A stretch of 64,000 bases of DNA. Origin: Abelmoschus esculentus (lineage: Eukaryota; Streptophyta; Magnoliopsida; Malvales; Malvaceae). The DNA is taken from the NCBI GenBank assembly GCA_035048815.1, contig JAUCBN010000034.1:16416737-16480736 (forward strand), in the 5' to 3' direction. Numbering within the stretch: the stretch's first letter is position 1; the number at the start of each line of letters is the position of its first letter. The translations under genes were made by a program, and so were the position numbers. A model generated the notes under the pieces. The model made no database searches and was not told the origin of the DNA. It saw only the letters and a program-made list of their open reading frames with translations. Shown one piece after another: positions 48,306 through 60,710 of the stretch.

Positions 48306-49230
48306 TGTATAAAGATAATTTTCACGCTTAACGTTTATAATTTTTTTCATTTCGGTTCATATTCTTTTTGTGGAATAAATTTAACCCTTGAACTATATCC
48401 TTTTAATAAATAACTCATTTTTTAACAACCATGATAATTAAACCGTTAAAAATTTAATAATGATAACATGTCATATATATATATATACATATATGATAAT
48501 ATGTTTTAAATGACATAGAATCTAACCTACTAAATATACACATATATATATAATATAATTTTATTTTGGTATAAAATATAAAACAATTAAAATTTAAATA
48601 AAATATTAAAAATTAATTAAATCAAAAACAAAATTTTACTAAATATTCTCAACCCTAACTAAACTAAAATATCTTTATAAAACCCTAAAACTTCGATTTA
48701 GATTAAAACTAAAATACCTAAATTCTAAACTAAAATAATAAAAATCTAATTGATTATTATCAAAATCTTTTATCTTTGATTCACCGGTAACAAACTATAT
48801 AAAACCCTTTCTTTTATATTCATACCTTTTTAGATAAAATTTTGATTTTACTATAGTTAAGGTTGAGAATGTTTAGTAGCCTTTTGTTTTAGATTTAATT
48901 AATTTTTAATGAATAAAAAAATAATTTTTAATATTTTATTTAAATTTTAATTGTTTTATATTTTTAGATTGGAATAAAACTATATTCCGCTTGTATGTAT
49001 TTGATATACTAGATATTAAATCATTTAAAATATATTATTACATATATATGACATGTCATCATTATTAAATTTTTAACAATTCAGTTATCATGTTAGTTAA
49101 AAAATGAGTTATTTGTTAAAAAAATATAGGTCAATGGCTAAATTTATCCCAAAAAGATAAGGATAAGGACCAAAACAATAAAAATTATAAACATTAAGTG
49201 TGAAAATTATCTTTACGCTATTAAAATATT
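48306..49230. repeat. Long inverted repeat, arms about 370 nt
   Basis: The left arm (48306-48670) and the reverse complement of the right arm (48845-49230) match over their whole length, roughly 80% by eye. Shared stretches in order include AAAGATAATTTTCAC, TAACTCATTTTTTAAC, GTTAAAAATTTAATAATGA, ACATGTCATATATAT, AAACAATTAAAATTTAAATA and ATTCTCAACC. The spacer is about 174 nt. There is no coding capacity. It is either a foldback element or two inverted insertions of one family. Confidence 0.85.
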
Positions 49231-49859
49231 ATATATGATAAATTTTTATTTTTAATTTATTTTAATTATTTTTAAATAAAATTTATAATTAAATAATATT
49301 AATTTTAAATTTTTATAAAATAATCTAAAATCTTTAAATTAACGTCGTTTTCATCCTTAAATTTAAGAACCCAAATTTTGACCAACTACAGTAATAAAAT
49401 TAAATGTTCATAATTATATTAAATTTATCATAACTGTCTTTTTGGATACTCAATATTTTAAAAAAAATAATATTTATAAAAATATAATATTTTTAATTCT
49501 TATAATTAAAAATATGATAACTATGAATCAAATAACTGATTTTAATAAAAAATAGATAATATTAACTTTAAAGAATTTAAATTTAATTAAAATAATTATA
49601 ATATATATAAAATTAAAAATATCGATAAATAAATATTATTTTATAATTACTTAATTATTAAAAAATATATATGTCCATTTGTGTAAATTCGTCACTTCCT
49701 TGCCTTGGTCTTCATCGTATTCCATGCACCAGCAACAAGTGGCATATAGTATCGTGTGATTCCTTGTCTCCTGACTAAGTCAATGGCTTCACTGCCACAT
49801 GTCGTGATTTAGGAAGTTTAGAAACACCAGAGAAAATAATATTGGGTGGTGGGGAAGAG

Positions 49860-50423
49860 GGGTGTGCAAAATCGAGTTCGATTAATTATTAATATATTAT
49901 TTCGGTTAATCAAAAGTTTGGGTTATTCAATTTTTTATCTTAAATCGTAATTATTTAATTGATTAATCGTTTATCTGATTAATTAAAAAAATTGGTTCGG
50001 TTCGAATAACATGTTTTTTAATTGATTTATTAAAAATATAAAATTTAATAATATATTAGAAAAATATATAGTTTTAAAAAAGTGACACATGATGTTATTA
50101 TTTTTCTTAATACTAACAAGTTAAATATTTAAATTTTATAAAATAAAATTATAATTTTATTTTTAGAAATAAAAAATAAAATAAAAATGTTTTTTTAATA
50201 TAAAATATTAAAATAATATATATTATTATAATATATACTTATATAATCAGTTGGTTTGGTTACCCAATTTATCTCTAAATCATAAAACGTAGCCAAACCA
50301 ATTTTTATATAAAAAGTAAAAATTCTAATCAAAATCAAATTTTTCGATTCGATTAACCATTTTTCTATTCAAATTTTTCGAGTTTTGAATTTGATTTCGG
50401 TTTTTCAGTTTTTTTACACACCC
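49860..50423. mobile_element. MITE-like element with short terminal inverted repeats
   Basis: Starts GGGTGTGCAAAA and ends TTTTTTACACACCC, imperfect inverted repeats. The interior has the reiterated pattern of TTCGGTTAATC / GGTTCGGTTCGAATAAC / GATTCGATTAACC common in non-autonomous plant DNA elements. It has no open frame. I see no clear target-site duplication. Confidence 0.65.
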
Positions 50424-51333
50424 TATTGATGAACCCTATGAGGTTATGGGTAAACTATTAGAATAGTTATAAATGTTTAGGATTTATATATCTTTTATCA
50501 TTGATTTTTAAATTCAATTATTATAGTCACTTATACTTTTTATCTATAAAATATTTATTTTCATTAAAAGTTAACAGGAGATTAATCTAGTATAGTAAAA
50601 AGAATAATTAATTATCTAAATAGTCACCAAATTATATACTTCACTCTTACTTTTATCATTGAAATAAAAATAATTTATATAATTACACATTTAATCCTTT
50701 ATATTTATTATTTATTATTTATTTCTCTTTCACCGTCTTCTATATTTTTCTTCATTTAATCCAATCCATATTTTTTATTATATTAATCTCGAATTCATAT
50801 CGCATTTTTTATTAAACAAAATTAATTGACGGAGCATATAAATGCAATTAATATGAAATGAGAATTTATGACTGTCCTAACTTGTTGCAATGAAGAAGTT
50901 CTGGGTGAAATGTAAAGTTGAAGATTCAATCAATTTGAGAAAAATATTACAACTGCAAGCTTCTTGTCTCTCCACTTCAATCAAGTTGCATGCTGTGTCA
51001 ATGGCAACAGCAACAGCAACAGCAGCTGTTACAGAGGGCTGAGAACAGAAGGTATATACTTGTGTAACATAAATATTGAGAGCAAATTTATGGCTTGGAG
51101 TAACCGGAAGCAGTTTCATTTCCATACTGAAAAAACAAAAGAATTTGAGCATGTGATCTTGCTAATACGGCAGTAAAGGCGGTCGAGGCGGATCTTGTGA
51201 ATGATGCCATGATCCGGGGATCTTTTCTGGTGATGGACGACCAGGCTCAGCTAATTTATTCATGGTATTTTTTGTATCCAGCTAAAATTAGGCGTTTCTT
51301 TCCTTGTTGTAAGCATAGCTGAAGGTTGTAGTC

Positions 51334-53914
51334 TTAGCAGCTTCGAGTTGGGTTCAGCGGATCATAATCATAGGCACCACCAGCTTTGACAAAGCGTCCT
51401 TTGACACGCTTTCGTACATCAGCCCTTGCTTTGCGAGAGGCATATCTCACTTGCTTTTCAAACCTGTCATGCAAAAAGGTTGGCATTGAACATATAAATG
51501 ATGTTGCAAACAAGAACAGATTCTATATTGACATTCTCAATCGATTGGTGATAATTACGCACAGATTCGGATATTGGAAGGCAAATTCAGATTTGCTTAC
51601 ATGAGAGCACGACAGTGAAATGGACTCCATCAATGGCAGAATTAGTGACTAAAATGCATATATTACAGATTATAATACTGAGAAATAGGTTATTGTCATT
51701 TACTTACTTCCGTGTCTTCTTCTTTTCCTTGTAACGCATGACAGCATCGGTTCGAGTAGCCGATGGGAAGGGGCCCTCAACAGATGGAGGACACCTAGAG
51801 GGTTCTCCCATGAGAAGCATTGACGAAGCCCCACAATCTTGGTAATCTCCTCTGCTATTCTCTCCAGTAAGGCCAGAAAAGGAGAAGCTTGAATGGTCCT
51901 GTGTTGCCATAAAATACAAAACTGAATCGGTTTTACTGCTCAACATGGAATCAGCGGATGCGGCATTGCTGCATGCTGGCTGGATTGCATTCACCAGTCC
52001 ATGAGATGAGCCCTGGAGAAGAATGATTAATCCCAACCATAAGAATATTTGCTGAATAGAAACTTTATTTCCCAGAGGTTCACGTTATCGACAGTAAACT
52101 TCATTTCAGACAAGGAGTGCAGAAAATCATGTTTGATGAAATTGATAACCCTACCAAAATTAACTCTTGAGTAACAGAATGGGAACCTCAGCCAAAACTA
52201 TTAAGATTACCAGGAAACAAAAACATAACATCTAGAAAATTAGTAATATTACTATCAGAAAAGAAGATGATACAGATACCATAAAGCAATATGAAATGAG
52301 ATGAAACAACCTCAGCAACCACTGCACCCTGGCAGTAGGAATCAGTAGCAGACATATCCTTTGTCCCAAATAAGCTATCAATTCCACCATTCTCTAAAAG
52401 TTCTTCTGAATGATTGAGAGTCAATCCAAAAAGTTCTTCATATTTTTCAAGGTTCAAATCAATTTCATCCATATTGAAGTCATCATACAGATCGTCTTCA
52501 CAAACTCCTGGATACTTTGTTTGAGGGCAAGATAGCTGCAAATTAACAAGGTGAGAATTAGAAAAAAGTTCCCAAAATGAAACACATTGTCTCTCAAATT
52601 GTCAAGGAAACGTGCACGACTTTTAAATAATGAAGTTTGCACAAATGTGCCAAGAATTAGCTTGGACCATCTAATGCAAACTAAGGAATTACCAATGCTC
52701 TTTTAAAATAATGTCGATAACTCACAACAATGACCTCAGACAATTTTCATGGTTTCTTGTTTTCTATCACCTTCACACTCCCCTTTTCCCTCTCAATTGA
52801 AAACAGATGTGTAAAAACTTCAATTATATAGATGGATGGTATGAATCCACATAGAAATTCATGTGTGTAAAATAGGAGAGACTTACATTCCAAGTTTATG
52901 AACTCGTAACAAAATAGGCATAGGATAAAAATAATATAATCGAGGACGAGGTTACTAGCATAGTAAATTGTACAGCAAAAGGCCTAAATGAATAGTTATC
53001 TACAATATTACACTCAAAAAAATCTATTCAATTTCAAGTAGAAAAGACATCCCAGATGGACCTTTGATGTCTAACATAAGATGTAATAAGAAAAGCAAGG
53101 AATGGAAATTGGCAGTTAGCAATTAGCACTCAACAGTCTGTGTTCCTGTGTTATTTTAGCATTAACTGCAGATTTTAGAATGCATTAGCAAATAAACATA
53201 TTTTCTCCAAATTCTCATCGTAGTTGTTTATTATTACCCCCATGGAATTCAGATAGCAAGGACTTCGGAGCACCTAAAAACAGTTTATCTAAATTCTTTA
53301 AAGATAAATATTACAAATTCATCATTTACCTTGGTTAACAATGTATCTGTTGTTCCAGCTGACCGATCAAGAAATTGTGGTGCAGATCCAAGTTGCAGAA
53401 TTGACAATCCACCCCAAGTACTTCTGCCATCCACATTGTGATCATGTTTAACTTCAGCGAGACCTGTATCATTCTGGCTGATGGTATTTTCAATAAGACA
53501 CCATGAAGTCCTCTCCATGTTCTCATTGATGCTCATTTGCCCTAATTCCTGCTCACAAGTGGATTCAACTGCTGAAGGGGATTGCGAGAAAAACGACCAT
53601 ATGGAAGAAAGTTCAGCAGATGATGGGCAGCCAGAATAAGAGTTAACGGTTTGCCTCTTATGTGTTGAATTCGAGGTAGAAGTACCATGACCCATCAAAT
53701 CACAATTCTGACAGAGGGATACCCTTTCCTCTGCACATCTAACAAAAGCAGGTTGTGAATTGCATCTTTCACACAACAATGTTCTCGAATGGCGTTTCGA
53801 CAATGCATTGGCAGAATGGACACTTTGATCGCAAGGCAAACATAAACAAGCAGCATCAGACTGGCAATATACTATAGACGGTTGTTCCCCACAGAAATCA
53901 CAAATGTAAACCAT
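51334..53914 (-). CDS. COL: CONSTANS-like B-box/CCT transcription factor (COL9/COL10 type)
   Basis: Four coding exons: 53330-53914, 52311-52535, 51708-52012 and 51334-51463; phases agree and the product is 414 aa. The N-terminus has two B-boxes: CDFCGEQPSIVYCQSDAACL with CDQSVHSANALSKRH, then CERCNSQPAFVRCAEERVSL with CDLMGHG...THKR. The C-terminal CCT domain spans the last intron: AVMRYKEKKKTRK joined to FEKQVRYASRKARADVRKRV and KGRFVKAG. Two B-boxes plus a CCT in four exons is the pattern of the COL9-COL13 group, regulators of flowering time and light responses in the nucleus. Start: ATG 53912-53914 (MVYICDFC). A 5' UTR intron of about 760 nt is likely (donor at 54690, acceptor at 53931). 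Confidence 0.94.
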
Positions 53915-54691
53915 TTCAATCACACGACTCCTGACAATATATCAACCAGAGCAAGTAGCCTCGGAGATGATCATAGACTCTGCTATTTCTCCTTGCACTT
54001 GAATAGCTATCGAAGGGGGAGAAAGGTTAGTTGTTACAAGAGAATTCAGTTCATGTCTGATGTCTAAAAGCAAGCTAATCAGTGAGAAAACTGGAAAATA
54101 CACTAATTAATACTATAGAGGTTGCTTAATTCCTACTGCTCATACAATAATGACACAGCTCAGGGTCAAATTCCAGAAGACACTGTAATCATAGAAAATT
54201 TCACGTGATCAGCACTATTTAAGGGTAAAAGTCCCTATAATGTTATGATCACAGCCAAAAAGTAAACAGTTTTAAGCACCAAGAAATCAATATCAACAAG
54301 AGAATTAAGTAAATGTCCAAAACACTCTCTCATAACAGTAAGTATGAGAGTAAAACAGTGAAACAAAATATGAGAAAATAAAGAAAAATGACAAAAAAAA
54401 AAAAATTAATAAAAAGGAAATAGCAGGGGAGTAAGCATTCAAAGAAAAATAATTATAAGCAAAACAAATTCAATTTCAAAGCATAAAAAATAAAACAATG
54501 TAAAGATTTAACGTAAATCAAAGGAAAATATTGAACTTTAATCCAAAGATTTAAACTTTATAATTAAAATCCAGAAAAAGAAAAATCCAAAACCCAGGTA
54601 CAAAACTATAATTAAGTGAAGAAAAGAAAAATACCCAGAAAGGAAAACAAATTAAGAAGCAAAATAAAAGGGGAGAAAAAAGAAATTTACC

Positions 54692-56324
54692 TTCAGAATA
54701 GAAGATAAAACATAAGAGGAGAAGATAGTTTAGTAGCTGTAAGATTCAAATTAAAAGATCATAAAAATATTACGAGACACCCTAGAACAATGAGCTTTCC
54801 AAGAATTTCCCACCCCCTCTATCTGTCTATCCTCACTATTATTTTCTTTTACTTTTGTTCTTAATTTTCTTCTTTTCTTGTGCTTTCAGTTTATGCAAGC
54901 AGGAGATACTGAGATTGGAGTTGGTTGGTGTTGTAGTAGATTAGGAAATGTGATGACATAAGCTGAGAAAAAGTGTATAAATCAAATGCAGATCGAAAAG
55001 AAAATATACATAAAAGGCAAACTTGGGGAGAAAAACAAAGTAGGACCCTTTCCTTTATATGTGTATTTTTTTTTAATTTTAGAGAGATTTTTAATGCGTA
55101 AAAATAATTCCTTCTTCAATCTAAAAAAATATCAGTGCATCGTACCATGATAACAAAACCAATTTTGCCAAGATACCATTTCGACATTTCCATTTTCTTG
55201 AAACCCCCCAATTCAACATCCAATAATGGGTTTGAATGGTCCACATCAGAACCACATGGGGTCCTGATGTTTATAAATCACAAACACCAACGATACCAAC
55301 ATTTGAACAAACTACAATAAATTTCCACACTAGGGAACTTTTCCCTTTTCAAAGGAAAGATAAGATAACCTCATTAGCAAGGCATGTGGAAAAAATAAAA
55401 CCCAAAGTTCTGATCTATACTTTTTTACGAGAAGAGAGATATTTATATTTTATAGATAAGTATCAGGATTTAAACTTATATAAAATAAAAAATCATATAA
55501 AATAAAAGAATATATAAATATTCTTAATCATTCAATCAATTAGTAAATCTTGTTTAATTTAACTTAGACTCGGCCATTAATAAATCTATTTGGAAAGATT
55601 TGTGTTCATTTAATAGAGGGAGTATTTAAGTATTCATAGAGTGTATCCCACTTCAAAGTCATTGAATTTTCTGGTAAGCTGGTTACTTTAAACAACCACA
55701 AAATGTTAACTAAACAGAAATGAAAACCTGATCTACCCTTTACTAAAGATGTTAGGACAAGTCCTCACTTTTTTAGAACAATTTACAAACACAAGCAACA
55801 AAGGGAACTCATTTCTGACATAACTAGTCTGTAATTATCAAGGGAAATAATACACTAAGAATGACGGCCTGAGACACCTGAATCCTTGGTAGGTGAGACT
55901 GAGAACAGTCTCACAAGTGATGAAAAATGAGACAAGCTATGCCTTGGTCACAGTTATATTTATTACTAAAATACGACATAGAAACACTATACAATTGAAT
56001 GGGGCCTCGATCAATGTGAAAAGAAGGATCTATCTCATAATTTCAAATAATGTGAATGAAATAATAGATGGGATCAGTGAGAATCACTCAAGAAACATGT
56101 CAGACCACCTTTCAACATGCTGAACACCTTTCAGGCACTAAAGTTCATGCTTGTATTATTTATCCAACAAATATGGAACGTGCAAGATTATCTTTCAACT
56201 ATTTTAAGCCACTGCTAACTGAAATTTGTATTATATCCGACAAAATTCAACAACAGGGGGGCTAGTTTTTACTACAACATGCACCCACTCACATGTTCCT
56301 GCTTCCTGCAAGAGCCTAAAACAT
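54692..56324. other. Intergenic region upstream of the COL gene
   Basis: COL promoter region to about 55100, then sequence without a supported gene. Open frames such as 55236-55505 and 55893-56123 have no motif or splice context. Confidence 0.5.
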
Positions 56325-58398
56325 TTAACCATAGAATGCGCGCCATGACTCTCCATCACCACCACCACTTGCTGCCTTTGGTGTTGGAATCCAATTAGTT
56401 TTAGTTTCTTCTCTCTGGAAGTATGTCCCAGTGGCGCTTGCTGCAAGCTCGCCTATCTCACAGAGGGTCTGAAAAAAGAAACATTTCTCAAAACCCCATG
56501 TGCATGCAAAAGAAAAAAAAATGAAACCAATTAACAAGCAGTGCATGAATAGTATGAATGCATAGGAATATGCTTTTTAACATTTCTAGCTTATTTTATT
56601 CAAGCAAGCCACACTTTGATAACCGCATTTGCTTAAAATTGGCAAAAGAATGAATACCTGTAGGTCCTCAGTTAAAGCTTGATTAAATGGGCTTTGACTT
56701 CTTTGGCCAACTATAATAAAAGTTGGCAAATTTGCAGCACGGACCAGGTGAAGAAAGCAAGCTAGAGGCTCGTAATGAATTTGCAAAGATAGTGGTGGAT
56801 TCTGAGTTTTGGAAGCAATGGCTAGACTTACATCAGTCTCAGGGCCTACTTGGATACCATAAAGAGGAAGTTTGCCACTATTTGTTGTCAACAATCTACC
56901 TTCCAACTTAAGCTTTGATGCTGGTACAAGAAAAGGAGCTATAATAGTGGTTACAGTAGATGACATGTGTTCAGCATCTGCAATTTTAGTCAGAACTGAA
57001 TATATAGCCTGAGGCAGTACCGGCGGCTCCATACGATCTAATATTACCATTGTTGCCTGCAATCGAGTAAAGGGGAATGTAAATTCCAAAAATATGCACT
57101 TTGCACTATGTTTGGTAGGAAGGAAGGAAAATGGAGGTAAAGAAAGAAACTTTCAATTTGTTTGGTACAGTTTTGATTAAAATTGTTAATTTATGTAGAA
57201 TGAGTACAAAATATAAATGCTTTCACTTACCTCCTCCCTCCCTCCTAAACTACAAAAAGGGTGGAAAGGAAATAGTTTTTCTTTTTCACTCTTTATCGTT
57301 CCTTATACTTCCTCTCCTACCAAACACAGTATTAAAGTCATCATTCTAGGTATTGCTTGCAAAGCCAGATGCTTCATGCAGTAAAGAAAACAATCAAGTG
57401 AAAAAAAATTGGGGTAGTAATTTGGTGGATTGATACACCCATTCTCTCACAAAGACGGTCGTTAAACCACTAAGATTGTCCTATACACAACACCAACACA
57501 AAGGCTTAAAAAGAAAATGATTCTGGCTACTATTCGGTTCACTCGCTAAATAAACTTCTATCCTAAGTTTAGATTAGGTCTCCTCAAATCTAATTCTATT
57601 TCCGTGCTTAAAAAGAATATGATTATATCATAACTGAGGAATATACATCAAACAGAAACTAAGAAATCATAAATTCAGCGGGAAAACCTTTTTTTTTTTA
57701 ATTAACCACAAGGGGAAATCCAAAGGCTAGACTTGATTCAACTCAAAACCTCATGTTTGAGTATGTAGATGGCGCGGGTTCACTAGTGAGAAGAGGGTTC
57801 CATCCGGCTCTGTCCTAGGGAGCTTTTACCCTTATAGATTATTAAACAACTTTATCAAAGCAGACAGTCCTCTTTTACTCTTATTTCACCAGGAACCAAA
57901 CACTCTAAAGAATGAAGAAGCTCTAAAGGTTCCTCATTTACAATCAAATCACAAACAAATCCACAAAACTACATTCACCCATAACAAAAGCTACAATTTA
58001 AATAAATGGGTCTCTAGGAATGGCTAAAGGAAGGAAACAGTACCTTCAAATCGTCTTTATCTCTCAATTGAGTAACAGATCCATTCAGTTTTACATCCCC
58101 CAATTCCAAGTTCAACACCTCGGAGCTGAAAACATATGGACATTGAAAATGCAACTTTCTGAATAAGAGCTTTCAATGAAAATCAACCAAAACAGTGACT
58201 GAGAAAAATAGAAAAGACTTACACTTTAATATAAGGGTGGGGAGTAGGGTTGAGAGCTCGGGCAATGGCATTTCCGAACCCATCTTCGTCGTGGTAAATG
58301 AAAAGCACATTCGAAGCTACCTTTAATCTCCATAACTTTCCACTTTGGGTTTCCCTGTTTTTGAGTGAGAGTGATTCAAGATTTTCCTCTAGATCCAT
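56325..58398 (-). CDS. Conserved plant protein, possibly proteasome assembly chaperone 1-like
   Basis: Four exons with consistent phases: 58223-58398, 58044-58125, 56658-57056 and 56325-56468; 266 aa. It starts MDLEENLESLSLKNRETQSG, continues ASNVLFIYHDEDGFGNAIAR and VTQLRDKDDLK, then ATMVILDRMEPPVLPQAIYS, a region of alternating hydrophobic strands, YEPLACFLHLVRAANLPTFI then IVGQ, and ends GESWRAFYG. I recognise this as a single-copy-looking plant protein; the late segment resembles the equivalent part of PSMG1/PAC1, a chaperone of 20S proteasome alpha-ring assembly, but that assignment is inference from a weak resemblance. No lesions. The 987-nt second intron (57057-58043) contains nothing I can name. 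Confidence 0.75.
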
Positions 58399-59064
58399 GG
58401 CGGTGACGGGGAGAAAAGGAAATGACAGCAGTTCTTCCCTTCCGGAAACAATCGCTCCTTTTTAGTTTTTAGGAGGGTTTTCTTGGAGAACAATAAAATA
58501 AAAAGAGGAAATTGCTTTTTTTACTCTGCTAAATTTCTTTCTGTTCAATTTCATCCTCAAATTTTCAAATTGTTTTGGTTGGATCCTTCCTAGTACTCAC
58601 ATTTTGTTCTATAATGATGATTAATGAGTCAATTAGGATCATAATTCTCATTCTATTCTTAATTTGTTCATTATTAATGAATTTAAGGAGTCGTTATAGT
58701 AATAAAAGATGACGTGTTCCAGATTTTAAATCGAACACCTATATATTAGTGCTATAATAAAATTACAAAAAAATATTAATATATTCTTGTTAGACATGTA
58801 TCAATTTGAATGTATGAATAAAAATGAACTATAAGAGCAATGTTATTATATGAACAAAATTAATATTAAGTTATTATTCTCTAAATCATGTGGCCTATAC
58901 CTGAATAGATCAAAGCAGCAAGGTTATCTGCTTCAATAACTTTCATTTTTAGGGTGTACATAATTTACAATACTTCAACAATATACATACATGAAAATTA
59001 CCTGTAAAATGTATTTCTTTTTGTAAAATGGAAACTGCAATTTAGAAAACGGCTTTCAATGTTC
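58399..59064. other. Intergenic spacer between two minus-strand genes
   Basis: Promoter of the upstream gene and 3' region of the DUF868 gene. AT-rich; no further feature. Confidence 0.5.
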
Positions 59065-59997
59065 TCATTCAATCTTCCAGGCATAGAGAAACAGGCAGAA
59101 TTCTGATGTGGTGTCGATACCTAGTGTAGAATAATACTTGCTTCCGGTGTCGCTGTCTCCTCCTCCGTGTCCGCTTCCTTCTTTGTCACTCTCCGCTTCC
59201 ACAATCACTGGTTTGAATATAAACACGCCTTGGCCGGCATCAAGGCTGCTGAACAACCAGTCATGGACATCCCACATGACTTGAACTGGTTGCTTATCGA
59301 CCAGAACGGTCTGGTTCCCTCTGAATTTCCATTGCAGATTCTTGACATGAACCAAAACCACCCCATCCATGCTAATCCACATTTCAGGGTCCTTCATTCC
59401 TGTTATTGAACTCTCAACAACAATGTCGTGTTCTCTGTTTTTTTCATCGAATCTAGTTCGGGTTGCGAAGCTTTTCTTGGAGAACACGTTTTCTTTCTTG
59501 TAAATCAAGAGAGGTTCAACAGAAGCTGGTTTTGATTTTGTTCTTTTGTATGCTTTTTTCTTGTAGTCCCCCAATAACAAAACCACCTCCTCATCGGCAA
59601 CTAGCACAATGTAATAATCCGAGACCGGTTCAGGGCCGCTGGTGAATTTAGCGGAACGAAGATCCCAGTAAACGTCCAATTGGTCCCCTTCAACCTCAAA
59701 GGACTTGTACCCTTTTTTGCTCCAGAAATGCCAAGGCTTAATATCGATCCTGCAGGAGTACTCGAAACTCCCTTGCGTGCTATTCACCATGATGCTGAGA
59801 GAATGGTTCATAACGTTCTTGCACCACAAAACCTTGACGTGCCGACAATAGCCGATTATATTCGTTTGGTACACCAGCGTGACGGTGGTCTGAGGGTTTT
59901 TATTGTTCGCCTGTGGGTGAGGTTCTTCGGTTACTCTTTCTGCATAGTACGCCGAGCTCCCAAGTGACTGAGCTCTCAAGGGGAAATGAAATGCCAT
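59065..59997 (-). CDS. DUF868 family protein
   Basis: A single exon of 310 aa starting MAFHFPLRAQSLGSS (ATG 59995-59997; the frame continues four codons upstream from a TTG). Family landmarks of DUF868 (PF05910) are present in order: TTVTLVYQTNIIGYCRHVKV, LWCKNVMNHSLSIMV, CRIDIKPWHFWSKKGYKSFE, VYWDLRSAKFTSGPEPVSDY, YIVLVADEEVVLLLGDYKKK, then FATRTRFDEKNREHDIVVES, MWISMDGVVLVHVKNLQWKF, RGNQTVLVDKQPVQVMWDVH and DWLF, with a Gly/Asp/Ser-rich tail. Length is usual for the family. The function is unknown; members are intronless plant proteins. A strong hit by text, with no lesion. Confidence 0.92.
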   Translation of the reverse strand: MAFHFPLRAQSLGSSAYYAERVTEEPHPQANNKNPQTTVTLVYQTNIIGYCRHVKVLWCKNVMNHSLSIMVNSTQGSFEYSCRIDIKPWHFWSKKGYKSFEVEGDQLDVYWDLRSAKFTSGPEPVSDYYIVLVADEEVVLLLGDYKKKAYKRTKSKPASVEPLLIYKKENVFSKKSFATRTRFDEKNREHDIVVESSITGMKDPEMWISMDGVVLVHVKNLQWKFRGNQTVLVDKQPVQVMWDVHDWLFSSLDAGQGVFIFKPVIVEAESDKEGSGHGGGDSDTGSKYYSTLGIDTTSEFCLFLYAWKIE

Positions 59998-60710
59998 TTG
60001 TATATACAAATTTTATTGATTTTTCATGCAAAAAACTCTAATGATTCAATTCTACAAATGTTTCCCAGGATTGTACTCATATTGTGTTAGAAAATAACGT
60101 TACCTTGTGTTGGAAAGTTTCAGGGGATTAATGGAAGCTGAGATCTTAGTTTATGAACGATGGGATAGAAAAACCTGTTCTGCCAAAACAAAATTGCAGA
60201 AGAGAAATCCTTGAGCATGCTGGTCTGTTTTTAGCAGAAATTGTGATTTTCTTGGAAAGGGACGGAACGAAAGATCAGACAGGGAACTTTGTTCCTCCAT
60301 GAGTGAAAATCTCCATCCAAAAGTCATAAGCAAAAAGAGGTGTCCAAAACTAAGGGACGACGAAAATTCCCTGAAACCAATTTGCTATATATAGTCTAAG
60401 TTTGCCCTTTTTAAAAAGGGAATCATACCATTGTATCTCGACTGTTATATCAATGAACGCCCGAGATATGTCCTACTGCCAGACGGGCTAGGTTACAATT
60501 TTCTGGCTTGACATGAACATCGTACTCGAGTGAAATGTGGTGTCTGTAATCTGAAAACATGCCTGTTCTTTTTACTTCAAGAGACACCTTCATTGTCATG
60601 TTTTTCTACATTTACAAAAACTGTATAAAATCCAGGAACTAACTCTTACATCTTTTGTCTAAAGATTTTCATCTATATTCTGCAATATATTTAACTGTGA
60701 AAAGGTTCAC
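59998..60710. other. Spacer between two minus-strand genes
   Basis: Upstream region of the DUF868 gene and 3' region of the At3g27390-like gene. No other feature is visible. Confidence 0.5.

Larger units (their letters stand above)
47959..51333. other. Upstream region of XERICO-like gene, then repeat-rich AT desert
   Basis: After the XERICO promoter region (to about 48180) the DNA is AT-rich and holds a long inverted repeat (48306-49230) and a TIR-bounded MITE-like element (49860-50423). At 50877-51333 lies more balanced sequence, probably the 3' UTR of the CONSTANS-like gene, including a short run of CAGCAA units near 51005. Confidence 0.55.

Noticed and set aside
50964..51176. Short plus-strand frame with NSNSNS-like text
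   Set aside because: It derives from a CAGCAA run in the likely 3' UTR of the COL gene.
57700..57850. Possible transposon fragment in the intron of the chaperone-like gene
   Set aside because: Slightly unusual composition but no termini, boxes or second copy.
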